Source: an uncultured Oscillospiraceae bacterium (GTDB taxonomy: Bacteria > Bacillota > Clostridia > Oscillospirales > Ruminococcaceae). Taken from it: 54,375 bases of DNA. A program made the position numbers and the translations under genes. Within the stretch, counting starts at the first letter, position 1. Each line of letters starts with the position of its first letter. The stretch is from positions 1 through 54,375 of the forward strand of contig CAJJZS010000014.1 of assembly GCA_905197685.1 (NCBI GenBank), given 5' to 3'. Below, in pieces: positions 25,898 through 34,469 of this stretch. The notes under the pieces were generated by a model. It saw only the letters and a program-made list of their open reading frames with translations. It had not been told where the DNA came from and did not search any database.

Positions 25898-27010
25898 TTA
25901 TACAATCGTTCCCTTTTCTACAAAGAACGGGTATTCCTTGCAGCCAATCAGCGTTTTTGCATCGCGAATCATAACATTTTTATCGGTAACAACACCGTCC
26001 AGATGGCTGTTTTCTCCGACCCATGTTCCCTGCATCAGAACGGAATTTTTTACCACCGCTCCTCTGCCAACCTTTACGCCGCGGAAAATAATGGAGTTCT
26101 CCACCTTGCCTTCGATAATGCAGCCGTCTGCAATCATTGAATTGGTCGCCGATGCGCCGATTCCGTAGCGAACCGGAACCTCATCGCGAACTTTGGTATA
26201 AACCGGACGGTTTTTGGGGAACAGTTCCTGTCTTACCTGCGGGTCAAGCAATTCCATCGAGCAATTATAGTAGGAACGCAGCGATTTTAAATCTGCAACA
26301 TAGCCGGAAAACTCATATCCGTAAATTTTAAGGCGTGTGTTTCCCTTTTGCAAAACGCCGTTGGTAAAACTGTAAAAGTTTGCGCTGGCAGCGTCGCTGA
26401 TAATGCGTTCCAACAGTTTTTTACTGATAACTGCCATGTTCAGCCAAACCGCGCCTTCTTCCGACTCCGGATTGACATATGCGCCGGTTACGCGCCCCTC
26501 CGGGTCCATTTCCAGCGTAGTAATATCGTCATGGTTAGAGTGTACAATCGGTTCGCGTTTATAAACCACAGTAACGTCTGCGCCGCGCTCCTTATGAAAA
26601 CGAATAACATCGCTGTAATCAATCGAGGTAATATTGTCGCAGTCGGTCATTAAAACCAACTCGGCTTTGGAGGAACGAATATAGGAAAGCGCGTTGCCCA
26701 ACGCTTCCAACCTGCCGCGGTAATAAACCGCTTCATGTGTTCCGAACGGCGGAAGAAGGGTGAGTCCCCCCACCTTGCGGGCAAGGTCCCATTCCTTTCC
26801 GTTTCCGAGATGATCCATCAGTGACTGGAAGTTACTTTTTGCAATCACACCGACGTCCTGAATCCCCGAATTGATCAGGTTAGAAAGAACAAAGTCAATC
26901 AAACGGTATCTGCCGCCAAACGGAACAGATGCCATCGTGCGGTGTTCGGTAATTTTATCTAATCTTGTATCATGCATATTGGAAAAAACAATGCCCAGTG
27001 TTTTACTCAT
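25898..27010 (-). CDS. glgD: Glucose-1-phosphate adenylyltransferase subunit GlgD
   Basis: 370 aa. It is a nucleotidyltransferase-like domain followed by left-handed beta-helix hexapeptide repeats. Compared with GlgC, the signature GGxGxRL loop is altered (GIVFSNMHDTRLDKIT), as is usual for GlgD, a largely regulatory partner that stimulates GlgC in Firmicutes. The start at 27010 overlaps the end of glgC by 8 nt. An upstream in-frame ATG (27040) lies inside glgC and lacks a ribosome site. Confidence 0.95.
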   Translation of the reverse strand: MSKTLGIVFSNMHDTRLDKITEHRTMASVPFGGRYRLIDFVLSNLINSGIQDVGVIAKSNFQSLMDHLGNGKEWDLARKVGGLTLLPPFGTHEAVYYRGRLEALGNALSYIRSSKAELVLMTDCDNITSIDYSDVIRFHKERGADVTVVYKREPIVHSNHDDITTLEMDPEGRVTGAYVNPESEEGAVWLNMAVISKKLLERIISDAASANFYSFTNGVLQKGNTRLKIYGYEFSGYVADLKSLRSYYNCSMELLDPQVRQELFPKNRPVYTKVRDEVPVRYGIGASATNSMIADGCIIEGKVENSIIFRGVKVGRGAVVKNSVLMQGTWVGENSHLDGVVTDKNVMIRDAKTLIGCKEYPFFVEKGTIV

Positions 27011-28226
27011 TCTCTTCGCCCCCCGGTATATCCTGTTCAATCATAGCCTTCGGCGGAACATGAACTCCCTTGCCGATGTGAATTCCTTTTGCGATGACCG
27101 AAACGCCCCAGTTTTCCTTGTCCTCAAAATTTTCCGGACGGCAGCCTACCACTGCATCCCGATCAATAACTGCGTTTTCTGCAACGATGGAATATTCCAC
27201 CACTGCGCCCGAACGGACGATTGAGCCGGGCATGACAATGCTGTCATGAACTACTGCGCCCTGTTCTACCACTGCGCCGGGGAACAGCACCGAGAAATCC
27301 ACATCGCCCTCTACGATACAGCCCTCGCTGACCATCGAATTTTGAATCTTCGCGGTTGCGGAAACATACTGCGGAGGCATAACCGGGTTTCTTGCGTAAA
27401 TTTTCCAGTTGTCATCATACAAATCCAACGGAACATTTGGGTTTAACAGGTCCATATTCGCTTCCCAAAGAGAATCAATGGTTCCGACATCTTTCCAGTA
27501 TCCCTGGAACGCATAGGCGTACATTCTTTCTCCGCTATTGAGCATAGCGGGAATGACATTCTTGCCGAAATCGTTTTCCGAATCCGGGTCTGCTTCATCC
27601 GCTTCCAGATAACTTCTGAGCTTCTTCCATGAGAAGATATAGATTCCCATCGAAGCAAGGTTGCTTTTCGGCTGTTTTGGTTTTTCGGCAAATTCATAGA
27701 TTTTATTTTCTTCATCGCAAGCCATAATGCCGAACCTTGAAGCCTCTTCCCACGGTACTTCCATAACGGCTATCGTGCAATCTGCCTGTTTTTGTTTGTG
27801 GAAATCCAGCATCTTGGAGTAATCCATTTTATAGATGTGGTCACCGGAAAGAATAACGACATATTCCGGATCATAGCGGTTGATAAAATTGATGTTCTGA
27901 TAGATTGCGTTCGCCGTTCCGGTATACCAGTCGGAATTGGAACTTTTCTGGTACGGAGGCAGAGTGTACACACCGCCGTTAATCCGGTCTAAATCCCAAG
28001 GCTGACCTTTTCCGAGATATTCGTTGAGTACCAACGGCTGATATTGGGTAAGTACACCCACCGTATCAATGCCGGAATTGACACAGTTGGACAGCGGGAA
28101 ATCAATAATGCGATATTTTCCCCCAAACGGGACTGCCGGCTTTGCAATATCTCTGGTCAAGGCATACAAACGGCTGCCCTGTCCGCCTGCCAGAAGCATT
28201 GCAATCCATTCTTTTTTAACAATCAT
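27003..28226 (-). CDS. glgC: Glucose-1-phosphate adenylyltransferase (ADP-glucose pyrophosphorylase)
   Basis: 407 aa. The N-terminal AMLLAGGQGSRLYALT loop, the FGGKYRIIDFPLSNCVNSGI block and SGDHIYKMDY metal-binding region are complete, followed by a C-terminal hexapeptide beta-helix. It makes ADP-glucose from ATP and glucose-1-phosphate, the committed step of glycogen synthesis. GGAGG lies before the ATG. It is coupled to glgD by overlap, consistent with a GlgC/GlgD complex. Confidence 0.97.
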   Translation of the reverse strand: MIVKKEWIAMLLAGGQGSRLYALTRDIAKPAVPFGGKYRIIDFPLSNCVNSGIDTVGVLTQYQPLVLNEYLGKGQPWDLDRINGGVYTLPPYQKSSNSDWYTGTANAIYQNINFINRYDPEYVVILSGDHIYKMDYSKMLDFHKQKQADCTIAVMEVPWEEASRFGIMACDEENKIYEFAEKPKQPKSNLASMGIYIFSWKKLRSYLEADEADPDSENDFGKNVIPAMLNSGERMYAYAFQGYWKDVGTIDSLWEANMDLLNPNVPLDLYDDNWKIYARNPVMPPQYVSATAKIQNSMVSEGCIVEGDVDFSVLFPGAVVEQGAVVHDSIVMPGSIVRSGAVVEYSIVAENAVIDRDAVVGCRPENFEDKENWGVSVIAKGIHIGKGVHVPPKAMIEQDIPGGEENE

Positions 28227-28287
28227 GCGAATCCTCCTCTTACTTTAAGCCAAATCACTCTGCTTTTCACAGATTCTTGTTCTATCT

Positions 28288-30522
28288 TTATGCCTGCGGC
28301 TGCGCTTTCTTGCGGGTGCGTTTCGGTTTTTCCGCCGCTTCCTCCTCGGAAGGTTTGTTTTCCTCTGCGGCAGCCGCTGCCTTTTTTCGAGTACGCTTTG
28401 GTTTTTCTGCCAATGTTTCGGCTGTGGATTTTTTCTCGTTTTCTAACGGTTTTTCCACTGTCTTTTTACGGGTACGCTTCGGTTTTTCCGCCGCTTCGGC
28501 AACGGTTTCGTCAGCTTTCTTATCTGCTTGCAAAGATTCCGATGCTTTTTTTCGGGTACGCTTCGGTTTTTCCGGCATCGGCTGAGCCGCTTCCAAATCA
28601 ATCACCGTATCCTCTTCGGATTCCGGCTGAATTTTAGACGGTTTTAAGTACATCACCGACATCGGCGGAATATTGACCGCAATCGAATTTGCCTTGCCGT
28701 GCATCGGAATTTTTTCGGAAAGAATCACTTCTTTTTCTTTGATTCCCTGACCGCCGTAACGAACATCGTCCGAATTTAACGCAATCTCATAATTCTTTTC
28801 TTCCGGAATACCAAAACGATAGTTGTCGCGCTCTACCGGAGCAAAGTTGCAGATAGCAATCACGTCTTCACCGTCATCGTTTGTTCTGCGGAACACGATA
28901 ATATTTTGGGTATTGTCATCATGAACCAACCACTGGAAACCGTCCCAACTGTCATCAATTTCCCACATCGGGGAATTTTCCGCATAAAAACGGTTTAAAT
29001 CGCGGACAAACGCCTGCAATTTTCGGTGGCTTTCATAAGAAAGCAGCTGCCAATCCAACTCTTTTTCAAAGTTCCATTCGATAAACTGTCCAAACTCCTG
29101 TCCCATAAACAGCAGCTTTTTGCCCGGGTGCGCCATCATATAGCCAAACATGGTGCGCATTCCGGCAAATTTCTGGCTGTATTCTCCCGGCATCTTGTTG
29201 ATTAAGGAGCATTTTCCGTGTACTACCTCATCGTGGGAGAGCGGCAGCACATAGTTTTCGGAAAAGGCGTACATCATGCTGAAGGTGAGCTTATCATGGT
29301 TATAGGCGCGGTAGATAGGGTCTAAGGAAATATAACTGAGCAAATCGTTCATCCAGCCCATATTCCATTTAAAATTAAATCCTAAACCTCCCGCATACGG
29401 CGGTTTGGTAACCAACGGCCAAGCCGAGGATTCCTCCGCGATCATCAGCACATCGGAATGTTCTCCCAAAACGGCTGCATTTAACTTTTTCAAAAATTCG
29501 ACCGCTTCCAGATTCTCGTTTCCTCCGTGCGCATTCGGCGTCCATTCCCAAGACTCTCTGCCGTAATCCAGATAGAGCATCGAAGCTACCGCATCCACGC
29601 GCAAGCCGTCGATGTGGAATTTTTCTACCCAGAACATCGCGCTGGAAATTAAAAAGCTCTGCACCTCGGGGCGACCGAAATCAAAAATACGGGTTCCCCA
29701 ATGTGGGTGTTCCCGTTTTTGCGGGTCCTGATATTCATAGCACTGTGTGCCGTCAAATTCGTACAATCCTTGCTCGTCCTTCGGAAAATGCGCCGGAACC
29801 CAGTCCATGATAACGCCGATATTGCTGTCATGGCAGCGGTCTATCAGATACATAAAGTCCTTCGGTGTGCCGTAGCGGGATGTTGCCGCAAAATATCCGG
29901 TAACCTGATACCCCCAAGACGGGTCATACGGATACTCGGTAACGGGCATCAGCTCGATGTGGGTATAACCCATCTCCTTTACATAGGGAACAATCTCATC
30001 GGCAAATTTGCGGTAATCAAAAAAGTGCCCGTCCTCATACTGCCGCCAGGAACCGATGTTCACCTCGTAGATGTTAATCGGCTCGCTGATGTGATTTTGC
30101 AGTTGGCGTTTATCCATCCACGCGCGGTCTTTCCAGGCATATTTTCCCAAATCATAGAAACGGGACGCGGATTCCGGGCGGGTTTGCATATGAAAAGCAT
30201 ACGGGTCGCTTTTCAAAATCAAATCGCCCTGCGGTGTTTCGATGCTGTATTTATATAAATCATACTGTTTGATTGCCGGAACAAAAGCTTCCCAGATTCC
30301 GTTTTCACTGATTTTTTCCATGGGGTGCGCCTGACGCTCCCAACTGTTAAAATCACCGACCACCGAAACGCTCAGCGCGTGCGGTGCCCATACGCGGAAT
30401 ATCGCGCCCGAAACGCCCTTTCGCTTTGCCGGATGAGAGCCTAAAAATTCATACGCTTTGTAATTGGTTCCCTGATGAAACAGATAAATCGGTACTTCGT
30501 CTTTTTTACTTGCTTTATACAT
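28288..30522 (-). CDS. glgB: 1,4-alpha-glucan branching enzyme with repetitive basic tail
   Basis: 744 aa. CBM48 (about 35-115), a GH13 catalytic domain with nucleophile D310 (GLRVDAVAS), acid/base E363 (IAEESS) and H430-D431, and a C-terminal beta domain ending near 630. It introduces alpha-1,6 branches in glycogen. The last about 114 residues are extra: an Ala/Glu/Lys-rich, probably disordered tail with four exact EKPKRTRKK repeats at 651, 679, 706 and 731. First gene of the glg operon, with a good promoter 28 bp upstream of the start. A loose GGGGG-type site precedes the ATG. Confidence 0.96.
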   Translation of the reverse strand: MYKASKKDEVPIYLFHQGTNYKAYEFLGSHPAKRKGVSGAIFRVWAPHALSVSVVGDFNSWERQAHPMEKISENGIWEAFVPAIKQYDLYKYSIETPQGDLILKSDPYAFHMQTRPESASRFYDLGKYAWKDRAWMDKRQLQNHISEPINIYEVNIGSWRQYEDGHFFDYRKFADEIVPYVKEMGYTHIELMPVTEYPYDPSWGYQVTGYFAATSRYGTPKDFMYLIDRCHDSNIGVIMDWVPAHFPKDEQGLYEFDGTQCYEYQDPQKREHPHWGTRIFDFGRPEVQSFLISSAMFWVEKFHIDGLRVDAVASMLYLDYGRESWEWTPNAHGGNENLEAVEFLKKLNAAVLGEHSDVLMIAEESSAWPLVTKPPYAGGLGFNFKWNMGWMNDLLSYISLDPIYRAYNHDKLTFSMMYAFSENYVLPLSHDEVVHGKCSLINKMPGEYSQKFAGMRTMFGYMMAHPGKKLLFMGQEFGQFIEWNFEKELDWQLLSYESHRKLQAFVRDLNRFYAENSPMWEIDDSWDGFQWLVHDDNTQNIIVFRRTNDDGEDVIAICNFAPVERDNYRFGIPEEKNYEIALNSDDVRYGGQGIKEKEVILSEKIPMHGKANSIAVNIPPMSVMYLKPSKIQPESEEDTVIDLEAAQPMPEKPKRTRKKASESLQADKKADETVAEAAEKPKRTRKKTVEKPLENEKKSTAETLAEKPKRTRKKAAAAAEENKPSEEEAAEKPKRTRKKAQPQA

Positions 30523-30549
30523 ACTTTCAAACCCCCTCGCTTTAGGTTT

Positions 30550-30578
30550 ATCATAACAGAAAATCTGCTTTTTTTCAA
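30550..30578 (-). promoter_or_regulatory. SigA-type promoter of the glgBCDA operon
   Basis: TTGAAA and TATGAT on the minus strand with a 17-bp spacer. Confidence 0.75.
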
Positions 30579-30849
30579 GTGTTTATTGTATAAAACTATT
30601 AAATAATTGTTTTACCTATCAAAAACTTTGTTGTATATTAACAAAATCTTGTTTTTTCGGTCGGGTATGTAAATTTTTTTTAACATTCTAATCATTTTAG
30701 GAGGATTTTTTTATACAAACATACAAAAAAAACAGAAATTTGCCTTAATTTAACCTGTATTTTTTTACATGAAAGAATCATATCATAAATTCCCGCTTCT
30801 CTTACTCGAAACACGCTGTCCTTTTCATAAGCTTTTTGTCCGAACACGC
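30579..30849. other. AT-rich non-coding stretch between glgB and gap
   Basis: No gene is supported. A strong isolated ribosome-site-like AGGAGG lies at 30699-30704 (plus), followed 8 nt later by ATA and only eleven further sense codons. No start codon or protein can be defended. Confidence 0.5.
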
Positions 30850-30883
30850 AAAAAAAGACCGAAGCCAAAAAGCTTCGGTCTTT
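30850..30883 (-). terminator. Terminator of gap
   Basis: Arms AAAGACCGAAGC / GCTTCGGTCTTT, followed by seven U on the minus strand. Confidence 0.88.
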
Positions 30884-30895
30884 GATAGGTAAAAA

Positions 30896-31915
30896 TTACT
30901 GAGCGTCAACAGCGGACATATGTTTAATCAGTTCGAGCACTTTATTGGAGTAACCCCACTCGTTATCGTACCAGGAAACGAGTTTTACAAAGGTATCGTT
31001 GAGCATGATGCCTGCTTTTGCGTCAAAGATAGAGGTTCTTGGGTCGCCCAGGAAGTCGGAAGATACAACCATATCTTCGGTGTAACCCAGAATACCCTTC
31101 ATAGAAGTTTCGGAAGCCTCTTTTACCTTTGCGCAGATTTCTTCATAAGTGGTTGGTTTTGCCAGTTTTACAGTCAGGTCAACAACAGATACGTCCAGAG
31201 TAGGAACGCGGAAAGACATACCGGTCAGTTTGCCCTTTACTTCCGGAATAACCAGAGCGCAAGCCTTTGCAGCGCCGGTAGAGGAAGGAATAATATTGCC
31301 TGCCGCTGCGCGTCCGCCTCTCCAGTCTTTGTTGGAAGGACCGTCTACGGTCTTCTGAGTAGCGGTGGTAGCATGAACGGTGCTCATCAAGCCTTCTACA
31401 ACGCCGAAGTTATCGTTGATAACCTTTACCAGCGGAGCCAGACAGTTGGTGGTGCAGGAAGCATTGGAAACAACGGTCATATCTTTTGTATATTTTTCAT
31501 GGTTTACGCCAACAACAAAGGTTGGGGTTTCTTTATCTTTTGCCGGAGCGGAGATAACAACCTTTTTTGCGCCTGCTTTAATGTGAGCGGATGCTTTTTC
31601 GGTTGTGGTGAATACGCCGGTGGACTCTACAACATATTCTGCGCCGCAGTCTGCCCACGGAATTTCGCTTGGGTCTTTGCAGTCATATACGTTGATAGCA
31701 TGGCCGTTTACAACGAACTTGCCGTCCTTTACTTCCAGAGTACCTTTAAACTGGCCGTGCATCGAATCATACTTGGTCATGTAAACCATGTAATCCAGAC
31801 CGATAAACGGGTCGTTAATTCCTACCACTTCAAATACTTCCGGCTGCTCCATTGCTGCGCGGAAAACCAGTCTGCCGATACGACCGAAACCATTGATACC
31901 AATTTTAATTGCCAT
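30896..31915 (-). CDS. gap: Glyceraldehyde-3-phosphate dehydrogenase, type I
   Basis: 339 aa; the start at 31915 has GGAGG 9 nt upstream. The NAD-binding INGFGRIGRLVFRA, the catalytic SNASCTTNCLAP and the substrate-site VHATTATQKTVDGPS and RGGRAAAGNIIPSSTGAAKA blocks are complete. The enzyme converts glyceraldehyde-3-phosphate to 1,3-bisphosphoglycerate with NAD+ in glycolysis. It is transcribed alone, with its own promoter and terminator, and is not linked to pgk or tpiA here. Confidence 0.97.
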   Translation of the reverse strand: MAIKIGINGFGRIGRLVFRAAMEQPEVFEVVGINDPFIGLDYMVYMTKYDSMHGQFKGTLEVKDGKFVVNGHAINVYDCKDPSEIPWADCGAEYVVESTGVFTTTEKASAHIKAGAKKVVISAPAKDKETPTFVVGVNHEKYTKDMTVVSNASCTTNCLAPLVKVINDNFGVVEGLMSTVHATTATQKTVDGPSNKDWRGGRAAAGNIIPSSTGAAKACALVIPEVKGKLTGMSFRVPTLDVSVVDLTVKLAKPTTYEEICAKVKEASETSMKGILGYTEDMVVSSDFLGDPRTSIFDAKAGIMLNDTFVKLVSWYDNEWGYSNKVLELIKHMSAVDAQ

Positions 31916-31948
31916 GAGAATCAACCTCCTAAAATATTGTGTATCTAT

Positions 31949-31977
31949 ATATTAACCTATTTTTCGGAAATATACAA
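31949..31977 (-). promoter_or_regulatory. SigA-type promoter of gap
   Basis: TTGTAT and TAATAT on the minus strand with a 17-bp spacer, about 35 bp before the start. Confidence 0.7.
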
Positions 31978-32228
31978 TCCCTTTGTTATATTTTTAACTA
32001 AGTTTATGATTTTCACTGTAATTCACCGGGAATATCTTGTGATTTTGTACAAAAAATTTTAATTCTCTTGCGTTAGCAAACGGATTTTGCCGCGATTTTA
32101 TTGCTTTTCTCCTCCATTTTTGCAATTTTAGCAGCCGCAAACTTTCCCAAAATCGAGAATATTTTTCCGAAATCCCACAAAAAAAATATAAAAAATTTCG
32201 TTTTTTTCCCGTTTCTTCCCGAATTGAT

Positions 32229-32257
32229 TTGCTTTTTTATCTATTATTCGTTATACT
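32229..32257 (+). promoter_or_regulatory. SigA-type promoter of the kinase-like gene
   Basis: TTGCTT and TATACT with a 17-bp spacer, about 105 bp before the start. The 31978-32228 stretch is AT-rich and nothing else was recognised in it. Confidence 0.6.
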
Positions 32258-32362
32258 ATGAATATTGAGTGTCGTTTTGTGTCTTTTTTTGTCGAAAAAA
32301 TACAAACAGTAATTTGTTCTGTTTTTATAACATGATACGGCGACCAGGAAAAGAGGTTTGTC

Positions 32363-33535
32363 ATGCAACAGGATTTTCAATCGTTAAAAGAAGAATATTT
32401 TCAGCCGCTGATGGAAGCTTCCGATTCTCTCCCGCTTCCGATTGCGTTTACCGATGACGAGCTGCGCCAAACTTGGGAAAACAGCTATTTAAAAAAATAT
32501 TATCCTTTTTTGCAGGGGAGAAATACCCTGCTTTCCCTGCTGCACGGATATGACATTGATGCCCTGATTGCCTCTATGAAAGGGCAGGACAGCTGTTTTT
32601 CGATTCCCTCCCGCCTGCCGATGGCAGAAACGGTAATCACCCTGTCTCCGCTGTATGATTCGGAGAATGTTTTTATCGGAACAACCGCCCATTTTTCTGT
32701 CAGCACTTTAGAGCTGTTCCCCTGCGACTCCAACCGCGCGCAGGAAATGCTGAAAAATTTTAACACCACACTGCGCGACCCTCTCAATTCTATCTTTTCG
32801 GGACTGTCTGCGATGGCGCGCCGCTTGGAAATTGACGATGTTGCCGCCTGCGAGCCGCTGGTGCAGCAGATGAATCACAGCTGTTACCATCTTCTGAAAT
32901 CCTGCAACAGCCTTTCGGAATACACCGCTTACGCCAACGGTCTTGCCGTTTTAAACTTAAAGCTAATCTCGCTTAGACCCTATCTGTCGGATTTGTTTCG
33001 GCATATGCAGATGGTCACGCGAAAAGCGGGAATCCGCCTTTGCTACACACTGCCCGAAGAAGAAATTGATCTGAATCTGGATACCGACAAGCTGATGATT
33101 GTGCTGAGCAGCCTAATTTCAAACAGCATGGCTTTTTTTGATGAAAGCTGCGAAAATAAAACCATTCAGATTGCGGTGACTGCAAGCAAGCGCTCGATTC
33201 GCTTTGTGGTTTCGGACAACGGAGTCGGGATTCCCTCCGAGATGCTGCCGTATATTTTTGAACCGTACTTTACCAGCGACCGCCATGACCTGAACTTTTC
33301 CCACCTTGGACTGGGGCTTACCCTGTGTCAGATGATTGTGCGTCACCACGGCGGGGAAATTTCAGCGGTATCCGGCGATACGGGAACAACCGTTACCTTC
33401 ACCCTTTCCCGCGATTTAAAGGGCAACCGGGACGGAGAATTAACCTTTTGTGATAACCCCATCGACTATATCTCCAACTCCTACTCTCCGATGTATATCT
33501 ATCTGTCCGATGTGTGCGACTGGATTGCCATTTAA
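32363..33535 (+). CDS. Histidine-kinase-like protein lacking the phospho-acceptor His
   Basis: 390 aa, soluble, with no signal or membrane segment. The N-terminal about 120 residues could be a PAS-like sensor. A dimerisation helix follows in which the normal SHELRTPL is NTTLRDPL (134-141): T135 stands where the phosphorylated His should be. The HATPase domain looks complete: N box with N254 (LISNSMAFFD), G1 box D285-x-G (DNGVGIP), F box (IFEPYF) and G2 box (HLGLGLTLCQMIVRHHGG). It probably binds ATP but cannot autophosphorylate in the usual way; it may be a pseudokinase or act through another residue. AAGAGG precedes the ATG. No response regulator is adjacent. Confidence 0.82.
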   Translation: MQQDFQSLKEEYFQPLMEASDSLPLPIAFTDDELRQTWENSYLKKYYPFLQGRNTLLSLLHGYDIDALIASMKGQDSCFSIPSRLPMAETVITLSPLYDSENVFIGTTAHFSVSTLELFPCDSNRAQEMLKNFNTTLRDPLNSIFSGLSAMARRLEIDDVAACEPLVQQMNHSCYHLLKSCNSLSEYTAYANGLAVLNLKLISLRPYLSDLFRHMQMVTRKAGIRLCYTLPEEEIDLNLDTDKLMIVLSSLISNSMAFFDESCENKTIQIAVTASKRSIRFVVSDNGVGIPSEMLPYIFEPYFTSDRHDLNFSHLGLGLTLCQMIVRHHGGEISAVSGDTGTTVTFTLSRDLKGNRDGELTFCDNPIDYISNSYSPMYIYLSDVCDWIAI

Positions 33536-33561
33536 CGGTTTTATTTTCCTATGTAAGATAC

Positions 33562-33592
33562 AAAAAAGCTCCCGAAATTCGGGAGCTTTTCT
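33562..33592. terminator. Bidirectional terminator, kinase-like gene / repeat-protein gene
   Basis: Arms AAAAGCTCCCGAA / TTCGGGAGCTTTT, with U-runs on both strands, between convergent genes. Confidence 0.85.
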
Positions 33593-33628
33593 TTTTTCTG
33601 TTTACAAAAGCAGAAATTTTTTCTTTGA

Positions 33629-34285
33629 TTATCTGCAGCCGTGGTCTCTGTCGGTAGAACCATGCAGAGAAGAACCGTTGTTTCTGTCGGTAGAGCTGTG
33701 CAGGGAAGAACCGTTGTTTCTGTCAGTGGAACCGTTCAGAGTAGAACCGTTGTTTCTGTCGGTAGAACCGTTCAGGGTAGAACCGTTTACTCTGTCAACA
33801 GCGCCGCTCAGAGTGGAACCGTTGTTTCTGTCGGTGGAACCGTTCAGGGTAGAACCATTGTTTCTGTCGGTGGAACCGTTCAGAGTAGAACCGTTGTTTC
33901 TGTCGGTGGAACCGTTCAGAGTAGAACCGTTGTTTCTGTCGGTAGAACCGTTCAGAGTAGAACCGTTGTTTCTGTCGGTAGAACCGTTCAGGGTGGAACC
34001 GTTGTTTCTGTCGGTAGAACCGTTCAGGGTAGAACCATTCAGTCTGTCAACAGCACCGCTCAGAGTGGAACCGTTGTTTCTGTCGGTAGAACCGTTTAGA
34101 GTAGAACCGTTGTTTCTGTCGGTAGAACCGTTCAGGGTAGAACCGTTGTTTCTGTCAGTAGAGCTGTGCAGAGAAGAGCCGTGATCTCTGTCGGTAGAAC
34201 CGTTTAAACAAGCAGCGTTAACAGCTACCGAAGAGCCGACTGTCAGCATTGCAGCTACTGCCAGGGTCATTACTTTTTTGTTCAT
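33629..34285 (-). CDS. Secreted protein of sixteen 12-residue repeats
   Basis: 218 aa. A clear signal peptide (MNKKVMTLAVAAMLTVGSS...NAA) is followed by Cys26 and then fifteen full 12-residue units of consensus STDRNNGSTLNG plus a final 9-residue unit ending in HGCR. The only two cysteines in the mature chain, Cys26 and Cys217, bracket the array. Units 5 and 12 begin AVDR instead of STDR, and units 1 and 16 carry DRDHG, so the variants are placed symmetrically. There are no aromatic residues and no wall-anchor motif. I do not recognise the family. A repetitive extracellular fibre, coil or matrix protein is possible but not shown. AAGGAG lies before the ATG. It has its own promoter and two leader hairpins. 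Confidence 0.85.
   Translation of the reverse strand: MNKKVMTLAVAAMLTVGSSVAVNAACLNGSTDRDHGSSLHSSTDRNNGSTLNGSTDRNNGSTLNGSTDRNNGSTLSGAVDRLNGSTLNGSTDRNNGSTLNGSTDRNNGSTLNGSTDRNNGSTLNGSTDRNNGSTLNGSTDRNNGSTLNGSTDRNNGSTLSGAVDRVNGSTLNGSTDRNNGSTLNGSTDRNNGSSLHSSTDRNNGSSLHGSTDRDHGCR
33632..34198 (-). repeat. Tandem 36-bp coding repeats
   Basis: Fifteen full 36-bp units and a partial one, nearly identical at DNA level (core RC TTTCTGTCGGTRGAACCGTT), encode the protein repeats. Near-identity of synonymous positions points to recent expansion or homogenisation. Reading frames also stay open on the plus strand through the array, which is an artefact of periodicity. Confidence 0.9.
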
Positions 34286-34381
34286 AATAAGTATCGCTCC
34301 TTTTTACTTGAGGGGGTTAACCGATCCCTCAATCTGGTAAAAATGGAGATATTTTTGCAATTCTCCATTATATACGGTTTT

Positions 34382-34410
34382 ATTTTAGCATATACCCCCG
34401 CTAAAATCAA
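34382..34410 (-). promoter_or_regulatory. Promoter of the repeat-protein gene, with leader hairpins
   Basis: TTGATT and TAAAAT, 17-bp spacer, extended -10 (TGC-TAAAAT). The transcript leader of about 100 nt contains two hairpins: ATGGAGA/TCTCCAT (34347-34372) and TTGAGGG/CCCTCAA (34307-34331). Confidence 0.7.
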
Positions 34411-34469
34411 CTAATTTTACAACTTACAAAGTCATTTTTCACCGGTTTTCCGCATATTTTTTCACAAAA

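Noticed and set aside
30699..30750. Strong AGGAGG with a following ATA and a short frame
   Set aside because: Only eleven codons follow before a stop and there is no ATG/GTG/TTG at the right distance. Noted because dpaA also shows ATA at the expected start.
30920..32062. 380-codon open frame antisense to gap
   Set aside because: It is a shadow of the gap codon pattern. The protein has no recognisable domain, and gap has full motifs, promoter and terminator.
33450..34184. Long plus-strand reading frame with EPLFLSVEPFRV-type repeats
   Set aside because: It is the mirror of the 36-bp array on the other strand, has no ribosome site, overlaps the kinase gene end and runs through the terminator.
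33640..34200. 36-bp periodic repeats that could suggest a CRISPR array
   Set aside because: Units are directly adjacent with no unique spacers, and they encode an in-frame signal-peptide-bearing repeat protein.
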